Notes: generated by a model from the sequence alone, not told the origin. A DNA stretch of 64,000 nucleotides from Flavobacterium frigoritolerans (GCF_025847275.1 NZ_JAOZEV010000019.1:1-64000); one strand, 5' to 3'; positions 9,170-18,362 are shown, numbered from the stretch's first letter. A program made the numbers and translations.

Positions 9170-10333
9170 ATGAAAAAAATACAAACTCTAGTAATAGCCT
9201 TGTTACTTGCTTTAACAAGTTCTTGTCAGGAAAAAAAGGAAAACAATAAACAGGCTAATAAACCAGGAATACAAGATACGCTTACTACTATGGAAACAAA
9301 TTTTAAATGGCAAGAAGGCTTAAGTTGTCCATCAGGATATCCAATACAAGTATATAGAGGCTGGCTTGAAGGTCCGCTAGTATCAAATGGAGTAAATGAA
9401 GAACCTAATAGTATAACAAGTATATCTGGTTTTGGCACTACTACTGGTATAGGAGATTGGGGCGAAAATTCCTCAGGTATGAGTCAGGGCGTAAAACCAA
9501 TCCCGCAAAGACTTAACTGTACTTGGTATTCGTATGTAGAAGATGTGATGTATCATATAAACACTGAGCTTGACTACCCTAAAATGGTCAAACTATTTAA
9601 CGAAGGTTTTCAAGATAGCAATCGAAAAAGAGGAAAAGTGATGACGACTTATAATCATATCACTATTGGTTTCGCTCCTGGGGGTGTAGTGGCGGTATGG
9701 TTAAAAGGCGGTGATAAAGATGTAGAAATAGGACGTTATCAAGGTAAAAAAGTGGTAATAAGTTCCAAAGAAATTGCCTCGCTGGACAGTCACGAACGTC
9801 TATTATTTGATCCTGTTGATAGAGAACGAACCTTGAAAAATCCTAAAATTATAGCTCCAGAGGTTCAGGAGGCCAATAAAAACAAACCCATCCCTTACGG
9901 ACTTTGGGACAGCTATCGTATAAAATACAGTTGGAAACCTACTTATGAATTTGTAAGAGAAGGGAAAATTTCAGATGATTTATCATTTGATATGTTTAAC
10001 GGAGAGCGAGAAACATTGTTAGACGAAGAGTTTGTTAAAAATGAATATCATGAAAGAGCAATTCCTAGAGTATTGAGTTTTGCTTGGTGGGATAAAAATG
10101 GACAAGGTTATGGAGGATATTTTCTTTTTGATGAAAAAGAAATTTTTGTAGCTTTTATGGAAATGCATAAAAAGAATCCTGAGGCAAATATTGATTTAGA
10201 GGTTAAGATTAATCCGGGTAGTACATATTTAGCAGCAACACTAAAAAATGGAATTAGTACCATACCGCTAAAGAAAAGTAAAACAGAAGTTTATGAATCA
10301 CGGTCATTAACTGAAAAATACAAAAAAGAATAG
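9170..10333 (+). CDS. DUF2931 family lipoprotein
   Basis: 387 residues. A lipoprotein signal peptide (LALTSSC lipobox, Cys19) is followed by a long domain containing PIPYGLWDSYRIKYSWKPTY and FAWWDKNGQGYGGYFLF, which I recognise as the DUF2931 pattern. DUF2931 lipoproteins often sit beside type VI lipase effectors. It lies 5 bases upstream of the Tle1-like phospholipase gene, so the simplest reading is a periplasm-facing immunity protein for that enzyme. Neither the molecular function nor the immunity role is proven by sequence. Confidence 0.75.
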   Translation: MKKIQTLVIALLLALTSSCQEKKENNKQANKPGIQDTLTTMETNFKWQEGLSCPSGYPIQVYRGWLEGPLVSNGVNEEPNSITSISGFGTTTGIGDWGENSSGMSQGVKPIPQRLNCTWYSYVEDVMYHINTELDYPKMVKLFNEGFQDSNRKRGKVMTTYNHITIGFAPGGVVAVWLKGGDKDVEIGRYQGKKVVISSKEIASLDSHERLLFDPVDRERTLKNPKIIAPEVQEANKNKPIPYGLWDSYRIKYSWKPTYEFVREGKISDDLSFDMFNGERETLLDEEFVKNEYHERAIPRVLSFAWWDKNGQGYGGYFLFDEKEIFVAFMEMHKKNPEANIDLEVKINPGSTYLAATLKNGISTIPLKKSKTEVYESRSLTEKYKKE

Positions 10334-10338
10334 GGGTT

Positions 10339-12465
10339 ATGGGAAAAACATTTGTATACAATACAGGAACAAGTAAAGACGAAGAAAAACAAGATGAGCT
10401 ACGTCTTACTTTTGGGATATTTATTGATGGTACACTAAACAATAAAAACAATACAGATAGGCGTACTGAGCATAGTCGTAAAGATATAGAAACTGGTAAA
10501 ATAGATTATTCTAAAAGTAACAAGACATTGGAAGATGCGGATGATACACACTATAAAAAGATAAAGAATAAAAGACGAATAGAGGAACTTCTTTCAAAAA
10601 AAGAAAAAACTCCTGCTGAGGAAATTGAGTTTAAAGCTATTGATGAAAAAGAAAAATATCTTGTAGCCTCGCACAGAGTAGCCCTAAATGAGTTTGGTCT
10701 GGATCGTATGGGTACAGATAACAGCTACAGTAATGATTATACCAATGTGGCACGTATGTGGCAATGTTGTGAGCAAAAAAAATATGCAATTTATGTACCG
10801 GGTATGGGTACAGATAACTTAATGCGTGACAGTCAGGATGGCTTTGCCTTTGGTTCTGGGCAAACGGGTATACGTGCGAGAGTACGTAATGCTTGTGAGC
10901 AAATAGCAGATAAGGTATTAGAAGAAATAAAAACGAATCCTAAAAAAGAAATTAAAATTGCCCAAATCACGTTAGATGTCTTTGGTTTTAGTCGTGGTGC
11001 TGCTACGGCAAGAAACTTGGTTTATGAGGTAAATCTAGACTATAGCTATGCAAAAGCAGTGCAAAAAGAAATCCCTTGTGGGGTAGAATATCGAGAAATG
11101 GATGGTTCTGCATCTAGCAGAGTACGTCGTATTCAGAAAATGCGAACTGCTTTTGTAGATGTCGATAATTACGAGGTAGACAACAGTTATTTAATACAGG
11201 ACCAATTGCCAAAAATGGGGCATTTGGGTTATAGTTTACTCCAGAAAACCAAACTTGAATTTGAGGATTTAAAAGATATAGAGATAATAGTTCGGTTTGT
11301 GGGAATTTACGATACCGTTTCGTCTTATTTTGAGCAAAACGATGTAATGGATCATTATGATGATTATGGAAATTTAAAAGACGAAGGAGGTAAATTATTA
11401 AAAGAAGCTTGGTCAACACATTTTAATGATGATATTGGAGAGTTGCATCTTAATGATTTAACCAAGGAAAAAGACACTGATGGTAAAAACAAACCACTGC
11501 TTAACAACTTATATAGTCAAAAAGTAGTTCATTTTACTGCCAAAGATGAACATCGCCAAAATTTTGCACTTACCCGAATCAAACAAATTCCTGGTAAATA
11601 TATCGAAAAAAATTTCCCAGGTGTGCATTGTGATATTGGTGGAGCATATATGACCGAGAAAGAAGAAATAGATGAAATAGGAACCAGTCTAAAAGATGAA
11701 GAGGGGGCTTTTTCTTTTCTAGCTGCGATTATTCCTAGTACTCTACCTGGATTAAGCGCTCTTAGGAGCGATTTGATAAGAAAACATTGGTATAAAGAGG
11801 ATCAAATAGAAATAAAAAGGCAGTGGAAAAGTTTACTTCCTTATTATAAACTAACTGGAATTCGAGGTAAGAAAAAAGAAGGTACTGAAGATGAGTATGA
11901 GGGAGTAAAAAAAGAATATAGTTATATCATGTTACACTTTATGGAAACCTATGCCAGAAGTACCGAAATGGATGAGAATATTAAAGAAAAAACAAGTGAT
12001 AAATTTCCATTGGATGATTTTTTAAAAGATGTAAAGAGTTATTTAATGCCTTATGCTTTGGATGAAACCAATCAGGTTAAAGAATGGGACTTTATTAGTG
12101 ATGAAGAAGTTGAACAAAAAAGACTCGATAGAATAGAAGAACAGAAGTTAGAAACTGAAATGAAAAATATAGAAGAAAAACTAAAAAATCATACTTATGA
12201 AATGGAAGGTTTAAAAAAAGTAACCGACAATTTGAGGGTAGAACAGTATATACCAAAAATAGATTTCGGCACTCTTAAAATACCGCAAGAAGCAACTACA
12301 GAAGAATCAGGTGTAATACCTATAGAATTGCCTGAAGTTGTAATTACCGCTTACAATTCTCAAAAAATGTTGAGACAATTAAGAAATGAGTATTTGCATT
12401 GGTCCTCAACCCGAGATTGGTTTGGGATGCAACCTAATGAAGGTAGAAAAAGACAAATACATTAA
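10339..12465 (+). CDS. Tle1-like phospholipase effector (DUF2235)
   Basis: 708 residues. The start of the hydrolase domain reads LTFGIFIDGTLNNKNNTD (oxyanion region), and the nucleophile elbow FGFSRGAA places the catalytic serine at residue 218 in a GxSxG motif; DVFGFSRGAATARN is typical of DUF2235/Tle1 catalytic domains. VRFVGIYDTVSS and HCDIGGAYM fit later conserved blocks. The C-terminal 150 residues are charged and helical. Tle1-type effectors cleave phospholipids in the target cell. It lacks a PAAR or VgrG domain, so it is probably loaded onto the encoded VgrG non-covalently. Confidence 0.85.
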   Translation: MGKTFVYNTGTSKDEEKQDELRLTFGIFIDGTLNNKNNTDRRTEHSRKDIETGKIDYSKSNKTLEDADDTHYKKIKNKRRIEELLSKKEKTPAEEIEFKAIDEKEKYLVASHRVALNEFGLDRMGTDNSYSNDYTNVARMWQCCEQKKYAIYVPGMGTDNLMRDSQDGFAFGSGQTGIRARVRNACEQIADKVLEEIKTNPKKEIKIAQITLDVFGFSRGAATARNLVYEVNLDYSYAKAVQKEIPCGVEYREMDGSASSRVRRIQKMRTAFVDVDNYEVDNSYLIQDQLPKMGHLGYSLLQKTKLEFEDLKDIEIIVRFVGIYDTVSSYFEQNDVMDHYDDYGNLKDEGGKLLKEAWSTHFNDDIGELHLNDLTKEKDTDGKNKPLLNNLYSQKVVHFTAKDEHRQNFALTRIKQIPGKYIEKNFPGVHCDIGGAYMTEKEEIDEIGTSLKDEEGAFSFLAAIIPSTLPGLSALRSDLIRKHWYKEDQIEIKRQWKSLLPYYKLTGIRGKKKEGTEDEYEGVKKEYSYIMLHFMETYARSTEMDENIKEKTSDKFPLDDFLKDVKSYLMPYALDETNQVKEWDFISDEEVEQKRLDRIEEQKLETEMKNIEEKLKNHTYEMEGLKKVTDNLRVEQYIPKIDFGTLKIPQEATTEESGVIPIELPEVVITAYNSQKMLRQLRNEYLHWSSTRDWFGMQPNEGRKRQIH

Positions 12466-12467
12466 AT

Positions 12468-13214
12468 ATGAATTATTTAGATTACCATGTTGTACTTCCA
12501 GAACTTGATAAAACAAATGATTTTATATTTGAAACTGTAACAACCGATTTTTCGAACCCTAAAAAAGTGAAAAAAGTAAGTTATACAAGAAAGATTGCAA
12601 TTACGAGATATAAAAATAATGGAAATGATATGTTGCTTCAGTTATTTCTTTTTGAAATAGAAATAAGAAGTAATTTATCTATAGAAAATATTTTTTTTCT
12701 AAAAAAAATAGGATCTGCTTTTGATGAAATTGAAGTAGAAATAAACGATTATGGCAAAATCATCAAAATATTAAATTTTGAAGAACTAGGGAAACGATGG
12801 GAAATTATCCGCGCAAAACTTGCCATAGATAATGTAGGTCTTGTTGCAGAATCTTTTATGCAAAATATCACTAATTCATTAAAAGAGGAACATAAAATAA
12901 TATCCTTATTTTCTGATTATAAGATGTTTGGTTTGTATTTTTCAAGTTTGTATAGAAATTCGTACGCTGTTGAGCGAAAAAGAAAAATAATAGATTGTGA
13001 CGGCACTTTGGTAGCAGAAAGGTTTTATCCAAAAGATGAAAAATTAGATGCTTATTTAATAGAAGGAATCCCTGTTGAGAATAATGAGAAAAACGATTTT
13101 ATAAAATATGAGGGTCGTATAGAATATAGAGATGATCAAATAGAATTGGCAACACTAGAAATAGAAAAAGAAAAATCGACCATTTTGTATAACATTAATA
13201 AAACATCCCTTTAA
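12468..13214 (+). CDS. Unknown protein between two type VI effectors
   Basis: 248 residues, no signal peptide, no membrane segment, charged and mixed alpha/beta in character. I do not recognise a family. It starts 2 bases after the phospholipase stop, and its own TAA overlaps the ATG of the next gene (TAATG), so translation of the three is probably coupled. A cytoplasmic protein here could be an effector-loading adaptor for the PAAR-like protein or the lipase. That is inference from position. Confidence 0.65.
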   Translation: MNYLDYHVVLPELDKTNDFIFETVTTDFSNPKKVKKVSYTRKIAITRYKNNGNDMLLQLFLFEIEIRSNLSIENIFFLKKIGSAFDEIEVEINDYGKIIKILNFEELGKRWEIIRAKLAIDNVGLVAESFMQNITNSLKEEHKIISLFSDYKMFGLYFSSLYRNSYAVERKRKIIDCDGTLVAERFYPKDEKLDAYLIEGIPVENNEKNDFIKYEGRIEYRDDQIELATLEIEKEKSTILYNINKTSL

Positions 13215-15178
13215 TGGCAAAACCAGATAATACTTTAAAAAGAAAAGAGCGCGAGGAAAAAGAAGATGCTGAAGATGGATTAAAATTTGTAATTGATGGA
13301 GCCAAACTTAAATGTGATTTATGTATTGTTCCAGAAGGTGACCTAAAAGTAAATTATGACACTCCGAGTACACAAGATAAACGAACAGCTACAGTAGTCG
13401 AGAAAGATAAAAAGAGTGTAATCTTTAAAGGTAATTGTAAAAAAAGCCCTCAGAGTGCTAGTCCATGTGCTTCTGTAATGAAGCTAGCCGACTGGAAAGA
13501 TGTGGGAACAGTTTATTTTCAGGATGAGTTTCCGTTACTCTTAAAAAGTACCATAAAATGTGAATATGGAGGTGTAGATGTTAAAATTACTGATAGTGCA
13601 CAGCGCAACGTAATTGAGAAAATTGATACCACAGGAGCTCCAGTGCCACCAATGGAAAAGTTACTTCAAGATAAAACTCCTGAATATGTAGTTTTATTCA
13701 AAAGATTACCTAGTTATAAAGGAGAATTTGGATGGGATTATATGAGAGACGACTATCTTACTGGAACTTGTAATGAAGGATTGGAAGATTTGAAAAAGGT
13801 TTATAATCCTTTTGAAATTCAAACCAAAAATGTAACAACTTCGGTGTCTTATGGAACATATTACACCCCATGGCTTTCTATGTTTGTAAATCACAACGTA
13901 GTCGTTGGCACTGATATAGAATTGATGATTGATGCTCCTGTAGATTTTATTTCAGAAACTGTAGATTTCGCAAAAGAGGAAATGACATTTGTACCAAGTA
14001 CTCCAAATTTAAGAGTAGTACCTGATAAAATGCCAATTTCAGATGCAATAAATGGAGGTAGAATAAAAATATTTTGCGACGCTGCATTAAATACTGATGC
14101 CATAATAGATATAAAATCTTCTAAAGGTGATATTGTAGGTAAAATGAATGTGTTAAAAAATAATGAAGTAGATAAACTTACAATTAATGTTTATGTCATA
14201 AAAGCTTTTATGAGTGATAATTCTTTGTATAGCGAAAATATAATTGACACTGAACTTGCCAAGATCGGTGGCTTATCTAGACTTGAAAGTTATTTAAATA
14301 AACAGAGTTTAAATCAAGGATTGATACAGGTAAAATTGATTGATACTAGAAAAGGAGAAAAATTAAAAATAGATTTAAGTACAAATACTTTTAATAATGT
14401 AAATCAAGGATTAAATCCAAAAGATGGTAAGCCTCATAAGGACTATGAAATGCTAAAGGGTGTAGTTGTAAACCCAAGTTTAACTAACTTTCAAGTAGAT
14501 TCTGGAAAAAGTGTTAATCTGTTTAATCTCCAATCTAATAAATTATATGGATTTGAAAAGGAAAAGTGCATTTTACTTTATTTATGTCCTTTAAAAACAA
14601 AAGATGCAGGAGGTTCTTCTTATATGATTCCACTTAATAATAAACATTGCATTATTTTTGGTACTAATTTAATAGATTTAACATCCTATGCACACGAAAT
14701 AGGACATACATTAGGATTAGATCATACATTCTTGTCAAAGGACTCATCTTGTAATTTAATAAGTTTAGCTGATGAAAAGACTAAAATTAATAGTGACCTT
14801 ACTCATTATAAAGTTCAAATAGAAGAAGCAAAAAGTAGAATAGATGTTAAGTGGAATCAATATAAAAGTGAGAACAATGGTTATTTTACTCAAAACCCAA
14901 ACAAAATTCCTGAATATAAAAAACCATTTGATGACAGTAAAGCTGCATTGGATCGAGCTTTAAGCCAAAATTTAAAAAATAAAAATGATGAAAAATATTT
15001 AATTGATAAAAATAACATAAGATTTAAAAGGGCATTTACTGAGAACATTATGGATTATTGGAAAGATGATGCTAATTGTGACGGAACAAGTGAAATAGTA
15101 GATACAACAAGTAAAAAATCATTTAATCAATATCAATGGAAAATTATACAAGAAGAAGCAAAAGCATATTATCATTAA
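13214..15178 (+). CDS. PAAR-like (DUF4280) protein fused to a metzincin-type metalloprotease
   Basis: 654 residues. Residues about 22-145 match the DUF4280 PAAR-like domain with regularly placed cysteines (KLKCDLCIVPEG, KGNCKKSPQSASPCASVMK, STIKCEYGG), which sharpens the VgrG tip. A middle region of about 300 residues is unassigned. The C-terminal part holds HEIGHTLGLDH at residues 494-504, an exact HExxHxxGxxH zinc site, and NIMDYW with Met613 as a metzincin Met-turn. The expected activity is peptide-bond cleavage in the target cell; the substrate is unknown. No signal peptide, consistent with type VI delivery. Confidence 0.85.
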   Translation: MAKPDNTLKRKEREEKEDAEDGLKFVIDGAKLKCDLCIVPEGDLKVNYDTPSTQDKRTATVVEKDKKSVIFKGNCKKSPQSASPCASVMKLADWKDVGTVYFQDEFPLLLKSTIKCEYGGVDVKITDSAQRNVIEKIDTTGAPVPPMEKLLQDKTPEYVVLFKRLPSYKGEFGWDYMRDDYLTGTCNEGLEDLKKVYNPFEIQTKNVTTSVSYGTYYTPWLSMFVNHNVVVGTDIELMIDAPVDFISETVDFAKEEMTFVPSTPNLRVVPDKMPISDAINGGRIKIFCDAALNTDAIIDIKSSKGDIVGKMNVLKNNEVDKLTINVYVIKAFMSDNSLYSENIIDTELAKIGGLSRLESYLNKQSLNQGLIQVKLIDTRKGEKLKIDLSTNTFNNVNQGLNPKDGKPHKDYEMLKGVVVNPSLTNFQVDSGKSVNLFNLQSNKLYGFEKEKCILLYLCPLKTKDAGGSSYMIPLNNKHCIIFGTNLIDLTSYAHEIGHTLGLDHTFLSKDSSCNLISLADEKTKINSDLTHYKVQIEEAKSRIDVKWNQYKSENNGYFTQNPNKIPEYKKPFDDSKAALDRALSQNLKNKNDEKYLIDKNNIRFKRAFTENIMDYWKDDANCDGTSEIVDTTSKKSFNQYQWKIIQEEAKAYYH

Positions 15179-15846
15179 TTAGTTTTGTTTTTTTACTAAG
15201 CTGTTCTTTTAAACCTGCTATTCAAGTGCCTAAACCGGTACATATAGATGTGATCGTGCCTAATATGGATGATAAATATGATTCTGTTTTATATTGGTAC
15301 ATTGATGACTTCAATATTAAAAAATCATCAATCGATGTTAAGCAAGAAAGAATTTCTGAAGTGAAAAAAAACTATTATTTAAAAAATAATCAATTATTTA
15401 ATAATAAAAATAATATAGTTGACAATGTATTAATAAACTTGATTATCAATGATAAAACAAGTATAAGTGTTATCATGAGAGATGGTAAGCCTCAAAATGA
15501 TTTATTATATAGTATAGATGGTGTTCCTCCTTATGTTTATACAGATTCTGGAGGAGTTATCCCTTTAATAAAAGAATTAGAAATATTTAAAAAAGGTGAA
15601 GGACATTGGATAAATTATTATTTAGAAGATTATTATTCTAATAAAGAGTATGAGAAAAAAAAGAACTTTTCTCTCAAAGAAGAGGGAGATGTAAAAAACA
15701 ATTTTAAATACGGAGAATGGAAGTATTATAATAAAAATGGATCAATAGACAGTACCAAAACATATACTCTAAAAGATTCGGTAGATGTTCGTTTTCCACA
15801 TTGCATTTTTAATAAAAAAGAACCTTGTTATTCTGAAAAGAAATAA
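15136..15846 (+). CDS. Lipoprotein overlapping the metalloprotease gene; candidate immunity protein
   Basis: 236 residues. A signal peptide with lipobox VFLLSC puts the lipidated Cys at residue 23. The only usable ATG lies 43 bases inside the metalloprotease gene in another frame, so the signal peptide is encoded within the effector's 3' end. The C-terminus has one YwqK/MORN-like strand pair (KYGEWKYYNKNGSID). Outer-membrane or periplasmic lipoproteins encoded right after a toxic enzyme are usually its immunity protein; here that is inference. No named family recognised. Confidence 0.75.
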   Translation: MENYTRRSKSILSLISFVFLLSCSFKPAIQVPKPVHIDVIVPNMDDKYDSVLYWYIDDFNIKKSSIDVKQERISEVKKNYYLKNNQLFNNKNNIVDNVLINLIINDKTSISVIMRDGKPQNDLLYSIDGVPPYVYTDSGGVIPLIKELEIFKKGEGHWINYYLEDYYSNKEYEKKKNFSLKEEGDVKNNFKYGEWKYYNKNGSIDSTKTYTLKDSVDVRFPHCIFNKKEPCYSEKK

Positions 15847-15882
15847 GTACTACTTTTAAAAATACTATATTAAGTATGTAGA

Positions 15883-16161
15883 ATGAATAAATTAATGATT
15901 TTTCCAATAATAATAGCCGTAGTTCAATTAGTAAGTTTTGGGCATTTATATTATATTCATAAACACGGGAGTGGGCAATTTCCTGCTGATTTTATTGAAT
16001 TGAATATTTTGGCTATTTGCAATATAGGAGTATTAATTTTAGCTTACTTTTTCTATTTTAAAGTAGATGTTAAGTTGAGTATATGGTTAGTTCCTATTTT
16101 ACTTTCAGCCATTACAATTGCCCTATTAATTGTTTTATATATAATAATGTGGATTAATTAG
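15883..16161 (+). CDS. Small three-helix membrane protein
   Basis: 92 residues with three hydrophobic segments (about residues 4-22, 40-60, 66-90) and almost no soluble part. It follows the lipoprotein gene by 36 bases on the same strand and closes the island. No family recognised. It may be an accessory immunity protein or a cargo gene. Confidence 0.6.
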   Translation: MNKLMIFPIIIAVVQLVSFGHLYYIHKHGSGQFPADFIELNILAICNIGVLILAYFFYFKVDVKLSIWLVPILLSAITIALLIVLYIIMWIN

Positions 16162-16217
16162 TTTATAAATGATTAGATACACAAAAAATACAATAAAAGT
16201 TTCAGTTACAATAGATT

Positions 16218-17009
16218 TTAGACCCCTAAAAATTCATTAGGTCTTTTATTTAGTATCTGAAAAAAACTAGCACTAAATGCCTGAAGGCTCTTGTAACCTA
16301 CAAGATAAGCTACCTGCGATACAGTATATTTTCCAGTGCTTAAAAACTCGATCCCTTTTATGATTCGTACTAGCTGTATGTACTTAGAAATTGTAATTGT
16401 TGTTTCTTTCTTGAATATTCTCTCTAAGGACCGTAATGAAATATTGTAGTTTTCGGCTATTGTATTCACTTGCAGATCATTTCCAATATTATCAATAATA
16501 AAATTGCTTATTTGTAATAATCGCTCATCATTGGGAATAACGATATTTAAAGTCATTGCATCTTTAAAGAAACTAGGTAATCCTACAAAGATGGCATTTA
16601 GAAATGCTTCTTCCTCAATAGAATATTGTTCGATTTTGCTCCACTTAGATGAATAGGATATAATCTCCCGAAGTACAGGAGGAACAGAAAAGATTCTTAA
16701 TTTATCATAAAAAATATTTTCGGATCCAATGGAGTAAAAAATGGTTCTCAAATTTATATTATCCGAAACAGTTGTTGTCCTGTGAGACAGGTTAGAAGGT
16801 ATCCATGCAGCATGATTTTGAGGTAGGAGGTAAATACGTCCATTGACATGAAGGTATTGAAAACCTTTCTCTACATACACCAGTTGCGCTCTTTTGTGGA
16901 AATGTTCTTTGGTATCGTGTTTCCAATTATCTTCAAACCAAACGTAGGCTTTTTTTGCAATGCGGTCTACTAATTCGTTCGGTTTTTCAGAATGTATGGT
17001 AAAATCCAT
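16218..17009 (-). CDS. AraC-family regulator with cupin sensor domain
   Basis: 263 residues. The N-terminal half is an AraC-type cupin (HFHKRAQLVYVEKGFQYLHV, LLPQNHAAWIPSNLSHRTTT), and the C-terminal half is a double helix-turn-helix (YNISLRSLERIFKKET, YLVGYKSLQAFSASFFQIL, NKRPNEFLG). It is divergently transcribed from an MFS efflux-type transporter with only 77 bases between starts. It probably controls that transporter in response to a small molecule. Confidence 0.88.
   Translation of the reverse strand: MDFTIHSEKPNELVDRIAKKAYVWFEDNWKHDTKEHFHKRAQLVYVEKGFQYLHVNGRIYLLPQNHAAWIPSNLSHRTTTVSDNINLRTIFYSIGSENIFYDKLRIFSVPPVLREIISYSSKWSKIEQYSIEEEAFLNAIFVGLPSFFKDAMTLNIVIPNDERLLQISNFIIDNIGNDLQVNTIAENYNISLRSLERIFKKETTITISKYIQLVRIIKGIEFLSTGKYTVSQVAYLVGYKSLQAFSASFFQILNKRPNEFLGV
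16220..16250. terminator. Weak hairpin between convergent genes
   Basis: AGACCCCTAA pairs with TTAGGTCT around a 7-base loop and is followed by TTTATT on the plus strand. It overlaps the last codons of the convergent AraC gene. It may end the type VI island transcript. Confidence 0.35.
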
Positions 17010-17037
17010 TTAATGTCGTTTTAGATTAAACATATGG

Positions 17038-17069
17038 CAAATTTAATTATAATACTCGTTTTAAATTTG
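17038..17069. promoter_or_regulatory. Back-to-back divergent promoters sharing one 32-bp site
   Basis: The box TAAATTTG occurs once on each strand: 17062-17069 on plus, pointing to the MFS gene, and 17038-17045 on minus, pointing to the AraC gene. Both match the Bacteroidota -7 consensus TAnnTTTG. The two form the arms of an inverted repeat (GCAAATTT / AAATTTGC). Each -7 lies where the other promoter's -33 would be, so RNA polymerase could probably use only one at a time. No good TTG -33 is present for either. Confidence 0.5.
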
Positions 17070-17086
17070 CAACAGTAAAAAATATT

Positions 17087-18292
17087 ATGAATACACATAA
17101 CAAAAACTGGAAAAGTAAGATGAAATTCTGTTTTGAAATCTTACTTCCTTTCATTGGAATCCTATTTGTTGCAGCCACATTGCGTGCACCATTATCAACT
17201 CTTGGACCTGTATTAACTGAAATAAGTAAATCTCTAAATCTTTCTAATAGTGAGGCTGGATTGCTTACTACGATACCATTAATGGCATTTGCCTTTTTAT
17301 CTATTTTTGTTGGGCAACTATCTAGAAAACTTAGTATAGAGAAGTTTTTGTTGTTTTCAATCGTACTTTTAATAGTTGGATTATACATTAGAGTTATGGG
17401 GACAGTTTTTACACTATTTCTAGGATCTGCGATACTTGGTATAGCAATATGTATTGGGAATGTTTTGGTACCAGGATATATAAAGAAAACGTTCCCTAAT
17501 AAATCTGGAATGGTGATAGGCTTTTATTCTGTATCTATGAATCTTACCGCTGCACTAGCTTCAGGCTTTAGTATAGTAATTGGTAAGTTAAGTGGTCTTG
17601 GATGGAAAGGCTCTTTAGGAATATGGATTTGGGTTGCTGTGTTTTCTTTTTTAATATGGTTACCAATCGTGTTGAAAAGAAGAGGAACGGCTGAAACCCA
17701 AAAAACAGTAAAAAGTAATCTAAATATTTTTAAATCTCCATTGGCATGGCAAATTAGTATTTTCATGGGGCTTCAATCATTAATGTACTATTCTCTTGTG
17801 ACTTGGCTTCCGAAGTTGCTACAAGATTATGGTATGCCAAATGAAGAAAGCGGTTGGGTTTTGTCTTTTATGCAAATGGCAATGTTACCTTTAACTTTTC
17901 TTGGGCCAATTATTGCGTCTAAACTTTCTAACCAGAAAAGCTTGGTTTTAATTGTGGCAGCAGGAATGTTTTTCAGTGTGTTACTAATAGTATTCTTTCA
18001 GTTGCAATATATCTATGCCGCTGTTATACTTTTCGGAATATCTTCAGGATTATCTTTTAGCTTATCAATGATGTTTTTTGTACTTCGTACAACAGATAGT
18101 CATACTGCTACAAAAATATCAGGAATGGCACAATCAGTAGGGTATCTATTAGCAGCATTTGGACCTCCTATATTTGGTAAGCTATACGAATATGGAAATA
18201 CATGGAATCTCTCTTTATATTTTCTTTTAGCAGTAGTAGTTATAATGTTAGTAGTAGGTTTGAAGGCAGCAAGAGACCGACTAATAAATTAA
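17087..18292 (+). CDS. MFS transporter, CynX/NimT-like
   Basis: 401 residues with 12 hydrophobic segments. RAPLSTLGPVLTEISKSL in the first helix region is characteristic of the CynX/NimT (cyanate / 2-nitroimidazole) branch of MFS transporters. The ATG at 17087 follows the -7 box by about 17 bases, so the leader is very short. The divergent AraC gene suggests inducible expression. The substrate is not readable; small organic anions or drugs are typical of the family. Confidence 0.85.
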   Translation: MNTHNKNWKSKMKFCFEILLPFIGILFVAATLRAPLSTLGPVLTEISKSLNLSNSEAGLLTTIPLMAFAFLSIFVGQLSRKLSIEKFLLFSIVLLIVGLYIRVMGTVFTLFLGSAILGIAICIGNVLVPGYIKKTFPNKSGMVIGFYSVSMNLTAALASGFSIVIGKLSGLGWKGSLGIWIWVAVFSFLIWLPIVLKRRGTAETQKTVKSNLNIFKSPLAWQISIFMGLQSLMYYSLVTWLPKLLQDYGMPNEESGWVLSFMQMAMLPLTFLGPIIASKLSNQKSLVLIVAAGMFFSVLLIVFFQLQYIYAAVILFGISSGLSFSLSMMFFVLRTTDSHTATKISGMAQSVGYLLAAFGPPIFGKLYEYGNTWNLSLYFLLAVVVIMLVVGLKAARDRLIN

Positions 18293-18362
18293 TACTTAAA
18301 TCAATAAAATAGCTATGCACAAAGCTAATTCTTACTTATAATCAGTGATTGTAATATAAATT

